NCBI RefSeq assembly: GCF_003390335.1
Contig: NZ_QUOU01000001.1
Coordinates: 868,001-932,000 of the forward strand
Source of the DNA: Thalassotalea euphylliae
Lineage (GTDB): Bacteria; Pseudomonadota; Gammaproteobacteria; Enterobacterales; Alteromonadaceae
Direction of reading: 5' to 3'
DNA length: 64,000 bases
The position numbers were made by a program, and so were the translations under genes. The notes beneath the pieces are model-generated. The model had not been told where the DNA came from and did not search any database. It saw only the letters and a program-made list of their open reading frames with translations. This document shows, in pieces, positions 43,841 to 53,554 of the stretch. Numbering within the stretch: the first letter of the stretch is position 1; every line of letters starts with the position of its first letter.

Positions 43841-44407
43841 TTACTCATCAAAGTAAATGATCATTTCTGCCGCTTCACAGTGGCAGTCAAACCCACAAAT
43901 AATGCAATCGTAGCCGTTGAGCGCTTCTTCTCGCCATTTATCCGGGTGCGATTGCACTAATTCACCACCGCACTTGGTAAAGTACTTCACGGCACTGTTA
44001 CCTGGGCTTTGCTTCCATAAATGGCTGACGCCAGCAATGGCCCCTTGAGCTTGAGCCGCGTTAATTGACAGCTTGAGTAACTCGCTACCAATACCGTAAC
44101 CGCGATAATGTTCGTCGACCGTATTGCACTTGAAATAGCAGACTTGCTCCTTGTTAGCTCGCCATTTTTGGGGGCTACACCATTTGTCGATATGCCACTG
44201 AGCTGCGGCATAGGTAAGGCGAAAGCCCACGAGCTTGTCGTTGTCGTAGGCGACGAAACCCGCATTTATGTCGTTTTTAAAGCCTTTTTGATACCATTCT
44301 TGAATGTTATGTTCATCCATATAGCCATCACCATGTACATGGTTAGCAAGTGTGATCACTTTGTCAAAGTCTGTTGGGGCTAAAGCCCGATAGTTAATGG
44401 TCGTCAT
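43841..44407 (-). CDS. GNAT-family N-acetyltransferase with Cys-rich tail
   Basis: A 188-residue GNAT protein. The core runs from NYRALAPTDFDKVI to the acetyl-CoA loop HYRGYGIGSELLKLSINAAQAQG, with a VKYFTKCGGELVQ strand-helix after it. The C-terminus is unusual: CIICGFDCHCEAAEMIIYF has four Cys plus a His in a short stretch and could bind metal. Additional Cys occur at WCSPQ and YFKC. The substrate is unknown. It is convergent with thrC, 23 bp after it. Confidence 0.75.
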   Translation of the reverse strand: MTTINYRALAPTDFDKVITLANHVHGDGYMDEHNIQEWYQKGFKNDINAGFVAYDNDKLVGFRLTYAAAQWHIDKWCSPQKWRANKEQVCYFKCNTVDEHYRGYGIGSELLKLSINAAQAQGAIAGVSHLWKQSPGNSAVKYFTKCGGELVQSHPDKWREEALNGYDCIICGFDCHCEAAEMIIYFDE

Positions 44408-44506
44408 TACTGCTTGTCACGCCAATTAAAATGATGGCATAGTTTGCCACTGTTTTGATTTAACTGCATTAATATTATTTTTTGTCACATCATTGGTAAT
44501 AGCCCT

Positions 44507-45865
44507 ATGTACGATCCGCTGCACGATGCCATTCCCGGTATCAACCTCCACTATCCCAACAGTTATTGGGCCGATGTTTCTGGTCAGCCGCCAGCCACAG
44601 ATGGTCAGCTTAGTGATGATCTGGACGTTGACGTGGCAATCATTGGAGCTGGTTACACTGGGCTTTCTTGTGCCTATCACCTTGCTAAAGTTCATGGCAT
44701 TAATGCTGTTGTCTTAGAGGCGAATCAAACCGCTTGGGGCTGTAGCGGGCGCAATGCCGGTTTTGTGTTAAAAAGCTCTGGTCGAAAATCTTTTACTCAA
44801 ATGGCGAGTGACTGGGGCGAAGACGTCATGCGCGGCATTTATCAGGAAATGGCGGCAGGTGTCGACACGGTAAATAGCCTAATAGCCGAAGGGATTGATT
44901 GTGATCGCCAAGCACCGGGCTATATCAAAGTGGCACACAAACCCAGCAAACTCAACGAACTCATTGCATTGGCTGACATTCAGCGTCAACAGTTTGGCTA
45001 TCAGGTTGAAGTGCTCTCAAAGCAGCAAGTGCGAGCGCAATATATGGATGACCAACAAGCGTATGGCGCTATCCGCTATCAAGATGGCTTTGGCTTGAAC
45101 CCACTCAAGTTGGCGTGGGGGTATCAACGCCTAGCACGCGAGGCTGGTGCTAAAATTTATACTGGCACGCCTGTTGTTGAATGTCAGCAGCAGAGGGGCG
45201 AGCGTAATACTCAGTTACTCATTACACCACAGGCAGCCGTGCGAGCGAAAAAAGTCGTACTGGCCAGTAATGGCTATACGCCGAAAGGTTTTCACCCGCT
45301 AGTCAATAACCGCTTCTTGCCTGTGCTGTCACAAATTATTGTTACCGAGCCACTGACTGAGGCACAAATTCACGCTTGTAATTGGCAAACCAATAACGTG
45401 GTAATGGATACCCGAGCGCTTAAATACTATTACCGCAAGCTGCCTGATAATCGCATTCTCTTTGGTGGACGTGGTGCGATAACGGGCAAAGGCGCAGAAC
45501 ATGATTATTATCCCAAACGCTTGTTGTCGGTTTTAAAGCAGAGCTTCCCTGCGCTTGAACAGCTCAAATATGACTACGCATGGGCAGGTTGGATTTGCAT
45601 GTCGCTTGACGATATTCCCCATATTTATCACGACGAAAAACAACAAGTGTTCTATGCGATGGGGTATTGCGGTGCAGGGCTATCGTTTTCCGCGCAAGCG
45701 GGAAAACGCTTAGCAGAAAAAGTCGCAGAGCAGCCATTACCAAGCTCACTGCAAAACCTCCCTATTTTTAATCGCCATTTACCGAAATTTCCCTTTGCAC
45801 CACTCAGGCGGGCAGGGCAATGGAGTTACTTCCAATACGGGAAAGTTAAAGACAAGTATTTTTAG
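44507..45865 (+). CDS. FAD-dependent amine/amino-acid oxidoreductase (DadA/PuuB-like)
   Basis: A 452-residue flavoprotein of the DAO (D-amino-acid oxidase-like) superfamily. The Rossmann dinucleotide motif VAIIGAGYTGLSCAYHLA begins near residue 45, followed by CSGRNAGFVLKS, and the C-terminal substrate-side motif WAGWICMSLDDIPHI and GYCGAGLSFSAQAGKRLAE. It resembles gamma-glutamylputrescine oxidoreductase (PuuB), but no other putrescine gene is near, so the substrate is open. It is monocistronic, followed by a bidirectional terminator. Confidence 0.85.
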   Translation: MYDPLHDAIPGINLHYPNSYWADVSGQPPATDGQLSDDLDVDVAIIGAGYTGLSCAYHLAKVHGINAVVLEANQTAWGCSGRNAGFVLKSSGRKSFTQMASDWGEDVMRGIYQEMAAGVDTVNSLIAEGIDCDRQAPGYIKVAHKPSKLNELIALADIQRQQFGYQVEVLSKQQVRAQYMDDQQAYGAIRYQDGFGLNPLKLAWGYQRLAREAGAKIYTGTPVVECQQQRGERNTQLLITPQAAVRAKKVVLASNGYTPKGFHPLVNNRFLPVLSQIIVTEPLTEAQIHACNWQTNNVVMDTRALKYYYRKLPDNRILFGGRGAITGKGAEHDYYPKRLLSVLKQSFPALEQLKYDYAWAGWICMSLDDIPHIYHDEKQQVFYAMGYCGAGLSFSAQAGKRLAEKVAEQPLPSSLQNLPIFNRHLPKFPFAPLRRAGQWSYFQYGKVKDKYF

Positions 45866-45885
45866 GTTTTCACTAAGTAAATAAA

Positions 45886-45914
45886 GAAAAACCACGCAGC
45901 TGCGTGGTTTTTTT
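45886..45914. terminator. Bidirectional terminator between the FAD oxidoreductase and Ig-lipoprotein genes
   Basis: ACCACGCAG (45891-45899) pairs perfectly with CTGCGTGGT (45900-45908); A-tract before and T7 after. Serves the convergent gene ending at 45935. Confidence 0.88.
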
Positions 45915-45934
45915 ATCAACGTCGAACAAGCAGT

Positions 45935-48337
45935 TTAATCAAGATTAATGGTTAGTGGCTGCATACTGGTTGTTGCACCAGACGGTGCTGTGATGGTGAC
46001 TTCCAATACACCTGTTTGAGGATCGCCGCCAACAGGATTACTGATCAAAAATTCTAATGTAACAGGTGTTAATCTGTCGTCAAAAGTAAATGTCGTTTGG
46101 CCAACTAGCTCTCCTGCAGTTGATGTTACCGTCACTTGGGTATCACGGGGCATAGCTTGCATAGCGGTATCAGCAATAAACAATTCAAAGGGCTGAGATA
46201 AACCATCGCTAATTCGAGGAACATTTTGTCGAATGTTTACAATGTTTGATCTGAAGATTTCGTCATCGTCATTTCCATCGCGTAGCGTAAATGATGCCCC
46301 CGAACTGGCCATGATCATCACGATTGATTTACGCACATGAATGGCTCTGTTATCCTCTGCCGCACAACGGGCGCCTTGGCATTGCGGGCCATTAAAGAGG
46401 CCATCTTGGCTGGTGAAACTGTTGTCATTGTTAAAATCTAAAAACACTTCGCCGGCGTCATAGCGATTGTCTTCATCATCATCACGCCATGCTTCACTCA
46501 TATCGACAAAGCCGGAGGCTTGTGCGACTTGGCGACCAAAGCCTGACGCAACGGCTGCGTTAACAATTGCAGTGCCGTCATTTTCGTCAAAGGTGTTGTT
46601 ACCGTTTGTATCAAAGAAGGTTTCATGACCAAGTGCCGTCGCTAAAATCGTAATGCGATGGTCGGGAACTCGCGGCTCTGAACTCGTCCAAGTGACCGAA
46701 CACGCACCGTTAGTTGTTGTACAGCTCGGCTGAATTGTACCACCCTCGGTAGTGAAGTTAACGGTTGTGCCATCGGGTACAGGGTTGTTGAAATTATCCG
46801 CTAAGCGGGCGGTAATTCGCGCTTCAACGCCGCTGATGTTGTTAGCTTCCGGGTTGCGAATATCGGTCGATAACGTTAACGAGCGCTGCTCTGGTAAACC
46901 TGTGTTCACTGATAATAAGTCAGACTGGGTTTGAACTTCGATCGTTTCGCTGTCAATTTCCATGGTCGACTTGGCAGAAACACGCACGGCTGTTGGCACA
47001 GTACCCGCAGTGACTTTAACGGTGACTATGCCTTGGCTATTAGTCAGGCCAGATGCTGGGCTAAGCGTCATACCGCCAACCTCAGTGTCTAGGCTAAATG
47101 CGACTGTTTGTTGTGCCAATGGGTTACCCAGTGCACTTTTTACCGAAAACGTCAGAGTTGAGGTTTCTTGTTGGCCTTGACCACCCGTACCTTTTAACAC
47201 AATTGAAGTAGGTGTTGCCGAAATAAACTCAATTGAGCCTAGTTGCTCGCCTGCAATACTTAACGTACCAGAAGCAATGCTAGTGATACCGTTGACTGTG
47301 ATGGAAGCGACAATAGCATCATCGGTGCCGGCACTCCCGGCACAACTCAAGTCTTCAAATGTCGCATTAGCGGTACCTTTGATGGTAAATACTGATGCGT
47401 CAACTGTTGCGTCGCTGCTTTGTACACAGTTCGACGAAAAGCTGACCGGCGTAGGGGTATTAATACGATTCCCTTGGCTGTCGACTAAATCAACCGTTAA
47501 TCCCAGTGTACCACCGGCACTAATATTAGGGCTGCCGAGTAAAATCTCGCCTTCGTTGAAGGTACCATTGCTGTCAATATGACCAATACGGATCCCTTCA
47601 TCGATAATCACGGAATCAGCGGCAATAATTTCATAGTTAAATTGGCTTGGCGTAACATCGCTGCTCTCTCCCAACGAGGCCACCACCACACCTGCGCCAA
47701 TTTGGTCGCCACTACTTAGGGTAACCCTAGCTTCGCCTTGGCTATCGGTTAACGCCGTCGCGGTGTTTAAGCTACCAATATCGGCAGTAAACGAAACGAT
47801 TTCGCCAACAATAGGTTGGTTAGTGTCACTGGTTAGTCGGGCGACTATTTGGGCTTGCTGATCTGCTCTAAATTGGCTTGTCACTCGGCCATCAACAAGT
47901 AGTTGGCTGGCAAGGCTTGGGCCTTGTACCGCGGCCGTTTGTAAAAATTCGAAATCGCCTGTGGCGCTAATTTCATTAATGGTCGCTGTTGCTGTGCCTG
48001 CGCCTGCGGCAAGTTCAACATTAGTGACTGTAACCATTGCCTGACCGTTGTTGTCGGTTAAACGAGAATTAACGGTCAGCGTGCCTAGCGTCGTTTCAAA
48101 CGCTACGCTGCGGCCTGAAATAACTTGGCCATTGCTGTCTAGCACAGTTGCTAGTAGCTGCACTTCATCATTTGCCCGAAAGCTTTGTTGATTTTGGCCT
48201 GAAGCATTTTGAATGGCGAGGGTGATTGAATTAACGGTTTGGTTTTCACTAGCTGTTGGGTTTTCTCCCGAGCTGCCATTACAACCAACGAGTAGGCTAA
48301 GGCTCGCAAAAAGCAGTGCCGTGAAATACTTTTTCAT
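45935..48337 (-). CDS. Ig-like (Big_1) repeat surface lipoprotein
   Basis: An 800-residue predicted lipoprotein. Signal peptide ends in the lipobox LLVGC (Cys19). The mature part is a chain of four or five Ig-like domains of the Big_1/invasin type with recurring patterns such as TVLDSNGQVISGRSVAFETTLGTL and LTDNNGQAMVTVT, roughly one per 100 residues from 35 to 560. After this come Asp/Asn-rich stretches (DTNGNNTFDENDGT, DDDEDNRYDAGEVF, DFNNDNSFTSQD) that look like dockerin/EF-hand type calcium loops. A pair of Cys (PQCQGARC) lies near 660. It is likely attached to the outer membrane; adhesion is inference. Confidence 0.85.
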   Translation of the reverse strand: MKKYFTALLFASLSLLVGCNGSSGENPTASENQTVNSITLAIQNASGQNQQSFRANDEVQLLATVLDSNGQVISGRSVAFETTLGTLTVNSRLTDNNGQAMVTVTNVELAAGAGTATATINEISATGDFEFLQTAAVQGPSLASQLLVDGRVTSQFRADQQAQIVARLTSDTNQPIVGEIVSFTADIGSLNTATALTDSQGEARVTLSSGDQIGAGVVVASLGESSDVTPSQFNYEIIAADSVIIDEGIRIGHIDSNGTFNEGEILLGSPNISAGGTLGLTVDLVDSQGNRINTPTPVSFSSNCVQSSDATVDASVFTIKGTANATFEDLSCAGSAGTDDAIVASITVNGITSIASGTLSIAGEQLGSIEFISATPTSIVLKGTGGQGQQETSTLTFSVKSALGNPLAQQTVAFSLDTEVGGMTLSPASGLTNSQGIVTVKVTAGTVPTAVRVSAKSTMEIDSETIEVQTQSDLLSVNTGLPEQRSLTLSTDIRNPEANNISGVEARITARLADNFNNPVPDGTTVNFTTEGGTIQPSCTTTNGACSVTWTSSEPRVPDHRITILATALGHETFFDTNGNNTFDENDGTAIVNAAVASGFGRQVAQASGFVDMSEAWRDDDEDNRYDAGEVFLDFNNDNSFTSQDGLFNGPQCQGARCAAEDNRAIHVRKSIVMIMASSGASFTLRDGNDDDEIFRSNIVNIRQNVPRISDGLSQPFELFIADTAMQAMPRDTQVTVTSTAGELVGQTTFTFDDRLTPVTLEFLISNPVGGDPQTGVLEVTITAPSGATTSMQPLTINLD

Positions 48338-48426
48338 TCGTGTTCCCTGTTGAAAAGAAGGAGGTAAAAAAATTTTTTCAAGAATAAAATTCTACTGATA
48401 AAAAGTCTATGAATTTTCTGCCTTAA

Positions 48427-49470
48427 TTATACGGAAACAACCGTATTGATCGGCACGTTGTTGGCAAAAGCCGTCATATTGGCAGCCACGATATCAATAA
48501 TGCGTTGCTGTGCCTCTTGGCTCGCCCACGCAATGTGACCGGTAATGGTTAAATTGGCGAGTTTGCTCGAAAGCAAAGGGTGGTTGCTTGGTGGCGGTTC
48601 TTGATCGAGTACATCAATAATGGCATGGGCGAGCTGGCCTGATGTCAGGGCATCTAGCAATGCGTTGTCATCAATCAACCCGCCACGGGCCGTATTAATT
48701 AATATCGCATTTGGCTTCATTAAGCTAAATCGCTCACGGTTGAACAAGTGCTCTGTCGAGGCTGATAATGGGCAATGTAAAGTGAGCACATCGGCTTGCG
48801 CCAAGACCTGTTCAAAAGGCAATCTACCACCGCGAATGTGTGATTGATTGGGGCGCTCAGCAATCAGCACTCGCATGTTGAATGCGTTGGCGATGTGCTC
48901 AACCGCTTGGGCGATATGGCCATAACCAATCAAGCCGATGGTTTTCCCTGCCAGCTCATAAATTGGCTGGCTGTGTAGGCAAAAACTTCGGCTTTGGCTC
49001 CAGTGGCTCTGGCTCCAGTGGTTTTGACGAGTATTGGCGTTGTGGTGAGGAATATTGTGAAAAAGCTGTAACAGTTGCGCGAAGATGTATTGCGCGACTG
49101 CTGGGCCTGCATAATCTTTCGCATGACAAACGGTGATACCGTGCTGTTTAGCTGCGACTAGGTCAATATTGTTGGTGCCTGTCGCTGCCACGCAAATGAG
49201 TTTTAACTTAGTTAGCTGAGCGAGCGATTTAGCGTTTAATATGACTTTGTTGGTGATAATCACATCGGCGTGTTGAGCACGTGCTATTAATTGCGATGGA
49301 TCTGTAAAATCAAATACGCTTAATGAGCTAGCGGCCTGCTCGATTAAGTCTAGGTTAAGTGTGCTTGGGTTAAGTCCTGTGCCTGATGCTCCCCGCAAGT
49401 TACCATCGGAAGTAGCGCCCAAAGTACCGCCAAAAGTGCCAAAATCAAGAAATACTGTGTTCATGCTCAC
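48427..49470 (-). CDS. D-2-hydroxyacid dehydrogenase
   Basis: A 347-residue NAD(P)-dependent dehydrogenase of the glycerate/hydroxypyruvate type. The cofactor motif is IGLIGYGHIAQAVEHIAN; catalytic residues stand in INTARGGLIDD (Arg), VLDQEPPP (Glu) and TGHIAWAS (His). Near residue 150-165 there is a His/Ser/Gln-rich insert with a 15-bp repeat (48996-49021) that encodes SQSHWSQS. An internal Met3 (MNTVFL) may be the real start. Substrate is not known; the catalytic His region is close to hydroxypyruvate reductases. Confidence 0.88.
   Translation of the reverse strand: MSMNTVFLDFGTFGGTLGATSDGNLRGASGTGLNPSTLNLDLIEQAASSLSVFDFTDPSQLIARAQHADVIITNKVILNAKSLAQLTKLKLICVAATGTNNIDLVAAKQHGITVCHAKDYAGPAVAQYIFAQLLQLFHNIPHHNANTRQNHWSQSHWSQSRSFCLHSQPIYELAGKTIGLIGYGHIAQAVEHIANAFNMRVLIAERPNQSHIRGGRLPFEQVLAQADVLTLHCPLSASTEHLFNRERFSLMKPNAILINTARGGLIDDNALLDALTSGQLAHAIIDVLDQEPPPSNHPLLSSKLANLTITGHIAWASQEAQQRIIDIVAANMTAFANNVPINTVVSV
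48996..49021. repeat. 15-bp repeat in the hydroxyacid dehydrogenase gene
   Basis: GGCTCCAGTGGCTCT (48996-49010) followed by the first 11 bases of a second copy (49011-49021). It encodes the tandem SQSHW in the reverse direction. Confidence 0.8.
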
Positions 49471-49626
49471 CCAAAAATAACCTTAGCAATACCGCTCAAG
49501 TTCGATAGTTCACATTATTTTTACGATGGTTGCAATGGCGTTTTCGCTTCGCTACTCGTATAGTATTGCCGTCAACGTTAAGGTGAAGCCAACTTCACCA
49601 ACAACAATAAAAAAGAGATTCCAAGA

Positions 49627-51816
49627 ATGAAACTAAATAAAATATTCGCAGCCATGGTGATGTCTGGCGCGCTTTTAGGATGTAATTCAACTGAAAATAC
49701 AGAAGCCGTGACGCAATCACCGGAAGCATCGGCAATAACCGCTGTGAAAAACAGCGCAGAAGTGAAAGCGGCAACAGAGCTATTGATGGCCGAGTGGACT
49801 GGGCCTTTCCAAGGCGTGCCAGCATTCGACAAAGTCTCGCTAAGTGGTTTAAAGCCTGCACTAGCGCAAGCCATGGCAATGAATTTGGCGGAAATAGAGA
49901 CCATTGCCAACAACCCGGCACCGGCAACGTTTGAGAATACGATTGTTGAAATGGAGCGAGCAGGTAAAGTGCTTGACCGCATTTTCACTTACTACGGCAT
50001 TTGGAGTGCTAACCGCTCGTCAGCTGAATTTAGAGAAATTCAGAGCGAAATGGCGCCAAAGTTGTCAGCATTTTTCTCAAAAATCAACCAAAATGACAAG
50101 TTATTCCAACGCATTTCAACGGTTTATAACAGTGAAGAAGTGAAAAGCTTAACCAAGCAACAACAGCGTTTAGTGTGGTTGGTTTACAACGGTTTTGCTC
50201 GCAATGGCGCAACCTTAACGGGCGAAAGTAAGGCTCGCTATGCAGAAATCAACCAGCGCTTGGCACAGTTGCACACTAAGTTTGCCAATAATGTCTTAGC
50301 GGATGAAGAAAACTACGTTTTATACCTTGATAAAAGCCAGCTTGGCGGTTTAACCGACTCCATTATTGCTGCGGCAGCGAAAGCAGCGACAGAGCGCGGT
50401 CAAGAAGGCCAGTACGCCTTTACTAACACCCGCTCGTCTATGGACCCGTTTTTAACGTATTCAACTGAGCGTAAGCTGCGTAAGCAAGTTTGGGAAACCT
50501 ATTACAACCGCGGTGACAATGGCGACGAATTTGATAACAACGAAATTATCAAAGAGATTTTAACGCTCCGTCACGAGCGCGTTGGTTTACTTGGCTACGA
50601 TAACTATGCCTCATGGCGTTTAGAAGATCGCATGGCGAAAAAGCCAGAAAACGCGATCGCCTTAATGGAAAAAGTGTGGCCTGCCGCGATCGCCCGTGTT
50701 GACGAAGAAGTGGCTGATATGATGAAGATCGCTAAACATGACGGCGTGAAAACATTTGAGCCTTGGGATTATCGTTATTACGCCGAAAAAGTGCGCATGG
50801 ACAAATACTCGCTTGATTCAAGCGAAGTGAAAAAATACCTGCAAGTTGAAAAACTACAAGAGGCGATGTTCTATGTCGCGGGTCGTTTATTCAACTACAG
50901 CTTTAGCGAAATCACCGACGGCTCAGTGCCTGTTTTCCATGAAGATGTTCGCGTTTGGGATGTAAAAGATAAAACATCAGGCGAGCATATTGGTTTATTC
51001 TACTTAGACCCATATGCCCGTAAAGGTAAGCGCAGTGGCGCATGGGCAACCACGTATCGCAGCCACACCACAATTGACGGCAAAACCAATGTGTTATCGT
51101 CCAACAACTCGAACTTTATTAAAGGCAACGAAGGTGAACCCGTGCTAATCTCTTGGGATGATGCCGAAACGTTCTTCCACGAGTTTGGCCACGCGTTACA
51201 CTTCTTATCGTCTAACGTTGATTACCCAACGCTAAACGGTGGTGTGCGTGACTACACTGAGTTCCAGTCACAGCTGTTAGAGCGTTGGTTAACCACAGAC
51301 GAAGTGATCAATAACTACCTGGTTCACTACAAAACTGGCGAGCCAATGCCGAAAGCACTCGTGGCTAAAATTAAGCAAGCGGCAACGTTTAATGAAGGCT
51401 TCAAAACCACTGAGTATTTAGCGTCTGCCATTATTGATATGAAGCTTCACACAACAGACCCAGCTGGTATTGACCCTGATAAGTTTGAGCGTGAAGAGCT
51501 TGGTAAACTCAATATGCCATCGCAGATCGTCATGCGCCATCGCACCCCGCACTTTGGTCATGTGTTCAGTGGTGAAGGTTACTCTGCCGCTTACTATGGT
51601 TACATGTGGGCAGAAGTACTTACCTCTGACGCTTCAGAAGCATTTGAAGAAGCACCAGGTGGTTACTACGACCCAGCGGTTGCAGCAAAGTTAGTTGAAC
51701 ACTTGTTTAGCGTGCGTAACGCGGTTGACCCAGCAGAAGCTTATCGCGCTTTCCGTGGCCGTGATGCTGTGGTTGATGCGTTAATGCGCGATCGCGGTTT
51801 CCCTGTTACTAACTAG
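49627..51816 (+). CDS. M3-family peptidyl-dipeptidase lipoprotein (Dcp-like)
   Basis: A 729-residue zinc metallopeptidase of the M3 (thimet oligopeptidase / Dcp) family. The N-terminus is a lipoprotein signal with lipobox LLGC (Cys19), placing it in the envelope, unlike cytosolic E. coli Dcp. The catalytic motif HEFGHALH is at 518, with a downstream Glu at residues near 545, and late signatures include YGYMWAEVLTSDASEAF. Dcp removes C-terminal dipeptides. It has an SD-like AAGAG before the ATG, and a terminator follows. Confidence 0.93.
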   Translation: MKLNKIFAAMVMSGALLGCNSTENTEAVTQSPEASAITAVKNSAEVKAATELLMAEWTGPFQGVPAFDKVSLSGLKPALAQAMAMNLAEIETIANNPAPATFENTIVEMERAGKVLDRIFTYYGIWSANRSSAEFREIQSEMAPKLSAFFSKINQNDKLFQRISTVYNSEEVKSLTKQQQRLVWLVYNGFARNGATLTGESKARYAEINQRLAQLHTKFANNVLADEENYVLYLDKSQLGGLTDSIIAAAAKAATERGQEGQYAFTNTRSSMDPFLTYSTERKLRKQVWETYYNRGDNGDEFDNNEIIKEILTLRHERVGLLGYDNYASWRLEDRMAKKPENAIALMEKVWPAAIARVDEEVADMMKIAKHDGVKTFEPWDYRYYAEKVRMDKYSLDSSEVKKYLQVEKLQEAMFYVAGRLFNYSFSEITDGSVPVFHEDVRVWDVKDKTSGEHIGLFYLDPYARKGKRSGAWATTYRSHTTIDGKTNVLSSNNSNFIKGNEGEPVLISWDDAETFFHEFGHALHFLSSNVDYPTLNGGVRDYTEFQSQLLERWLTTDEVINNYLVHYKTGEPMPKALVAKIKQAATFNEGFKTTEYLASAIIDMKLHTTDPAGIDPDKFEREELGKLNMPSQIVMRHRTPHFGHVFSGEGYSAAYYGYMWAEVLTSDASEAFEEAPGGYYDPAVAAKLVEHLFSVRNAVDPAEAYRAFRGRDAVVDALMRDRGFPVTN

Positions 51817-51864
51817 TGCAAAGCCAATCACTTGGTATCAAGTGCTAAATTAACAATTACAAAG

Positions 51865-51897
51865 TTTAAAGCCTGCGTTTGCGGGCTTTATTGTTTT
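51865..51897 (+). terminator. Terminator after the M3 peptidase gene
   Basis: AAAGCCTGC (51868-51876) pairs with GCGGGCTTT (51881-51889) including one G-T, loop GTTT, then ATTGTTTTT. Confidence 0.7.
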
Positions 51898-51951
51898 TAC
51901 CTATATTACGTTGCTTATTTCGGCTGATTTCGACAAAAAAGGAATGTCATT

Positions 51952-52521
51952 GTGAAAGTATCACCCTCTAAGCGTTTATCGTATCGTCTGCTGACTCAAG
52001 CTGATGGCAAGCTGATGTACGAATTAGATCAAGACCCCGAAGTCATGAAATTCATTAGTAACGGTAAAACCAATACCATGGACGACATTGAGCAAATTTT
52101 TATTCCGCGACTAAAAAAGTACATGAACCCATCGCAAGGCTGGGGGATATGGGGTGTTTTTGAGCACGCTAGCCATGACCACCTAGCCGATAATAAATTG
52201 GCTGACGAATCATTTGTGGGTTGGATCCTTATTCGGCCGATGGATTTTTTTGGCGAGCAACCCAAATGGAATGAATTAGAGATTGGTTGGCGATTCAAAC
52301 GTGCTAGCTGGGGCAAAGGGTATGCAAGCGAAGCGGCAAAGCAAGTAATGACTGCAGTAAAGGCATTGGGCATCGCCAAAAGCATTTCAGCCATTGCGCT
52401 ACCAGATAATACAGCGTCTATCGGGGTGATGAAAAAACTGGGGCTAGTCTATGCTTCAACTTATCTTCACAAAGACCCGCTAGGTGATGTTGATGTGGTT
52501 TACTACCGACTAGATTGGTAG
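51952..52521 (+). CDS. GNAT-family N-acetyltransferase (RimJ-like)
   Basis: A 189-residue GNAT of the RimJ/RimL group. It contains SYRLLTQADGKLMYELDQDPEVMKFI at the start, a WNELEIGWRFKRASWGKGYASEAAKQVMTAVKALG acetyl-CoA core (WGKGYASEA), and DNTASIGVMKKLGLV. The start is GTG at 51952 with AAGGA about 8 nt before it. Substrate not known; family members acetylate protein N-termini or antibiotics. Its stop codon lies inside a perfect 11-bp hairpin. Confidence 0.8.
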   Translation: MKVSPSKRLSYRLLTQADGKLMYELDQDPEVMKFISNGKTNTMDDIEQIFIPRLKKYMNPSQGWGIWGVFEHASHDHLADNKLADESFVGWILIRPMDFFGEQPKWNELEIGWRFKRASWGKGYASEAAKQVMTAVKALGIAKSISAIALPDNTASIGVMKKLGLVYASTYLHKDPLGDVDVVYYRLDW

Positions 52522-52535
52522 TCGGTAGTGTTTTC
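52502..52535 (+). terminator. Hairpin terminator overlapping the GNAT stop codon
   Basis: ACTACCGACTA (52502-52512) pairs perfectly with TAGTCGGTAGT (52519-52529), loop GATTGG, then GTTTTC. The second arm begins with the TAG stop. Confidence 0.65.
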
Positions 52536-52562
52536 AGTTGTATTGAGGTTGAACCTACTCGG

Positions 52563-53381
52563 TTATTCGTAATTTCGCTCGCGCTTGGTTTTTATTACGG
52601 CAATGTATGCGTGCCAGCTCGCATAGCTGAGCAGCGGCATTATGATGATAAAGCCGAAACCTTGGGTGAGAAAACCTAGCAATACAAAGCCCAGAATAAC
52701 AATTGCCCAAGCAAACATCGCAAATACGTTATTGTTGACGGCTTTGGCTGAGCTGACCACAGCGGTCATAATATCAACTCTGCGCTCTACCATAATTTGT
52801 GGCGTGAACGCGCTAATGGTAAAGACGACCGCCGCCATGGCGGCGCCAACTAAAGTACCAAACCCTAAAAAGAAGGCGAGCTCTTCAAAGGTTGGGTTAA
52901 TGGTGTTGGGGTAAAGTGCATGAATCAGCGCGGCAAGACGTGTCCATGCAATCATGCAAATCATTAATAGGATGGCAAAGCCCCATTCACCGACGGGATT
53001 TCTGAACATCGACTTCAAGCTGTGCTTCATGGTCGGCTGGTGGCCTTTCTCAAGCTCCCATGCAACGTCATACAAGCCGGTCGCAAATGCTGGCCCAATT
53101 AAGGCGAAGGCAATTGTCGCAGGTAATATAATTAAATGATTTTCAGTGTTGGCAACTAGGTAAAAAATAGCAACGGGTACAATGCTAAATATGACCCCGT
53201 AAATCAGGCTGATCAGCGGCGCTTTGGCAAAGTCTTTTAATGCCAAGCTAAGCCAATGAAAGCAGGCTAAGGTCGCGATTTTATTACTTTCAATTGTGCG
53301 GGCAAACGTCTTTTGGCGGTGGTCACGAGCGCTAGCTCGATTAGTCGCAGGACGCTGTGTCGATGTTTGACTGGTCGGCAT
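52563..53381 (-). CDS. DUF2189 family membrane protein
   Basis: A 272-residue inner-membrane protein. A polar N-terminus of 40 residues is followed by about six hydrophobic segments (near 52-74, 82-108, 132-155, 168-192, 213-236, 238-262). The pattern FWLSLALKDFAKAPLISLIYGVIFS-type helix, the WAFALIGP segment and VGEWGF resemble DUF2189, a family of unknown function. The start ATG at 53381 is conventional, and no fusion is seen. It is convergent with the GNAT gene across a short spacer of 41 bp. Confidence 0.75.
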   Translation of the reverse strand: MPTSQTSTQRPATNRASARDHRQKTFARTIESNKIATLACFHWLSLALKDFAKAPLISLIYGVIFSIVPVAIFYLVANTENHLIILPATIAFALIGPAFATGLYDVAWELEKGHQPTMKHSLKSMFRNPVGEWGFAILLMICMIAWTRLAALIHALYPNTINPTFEELAFFLGFGTLVGAAMAAVVFTISAFTPQIMVERRVDIMTAVVSSAKAVNNNVFAMFAWAIVILGFVLLGFLTQGFGFIIIMPLLSYASWHAYIAVIKTKRERNYE

Positions 53382-53554
53382 ATAATATCCCTCGTTTGTT
53401 GTCGTTATCGTGGATACTGCTTAAACCAAAGGCGCGATTGGTTTATAAAGAAATTACGCAGTTATATTAACCATGGTTCATTTTTAGCGATTGAGCCAGT
53501 TTCTCGCTAAATTCGTAATCGTCACAATAGCAAACAATTTGGGGCGGGGTTGCC

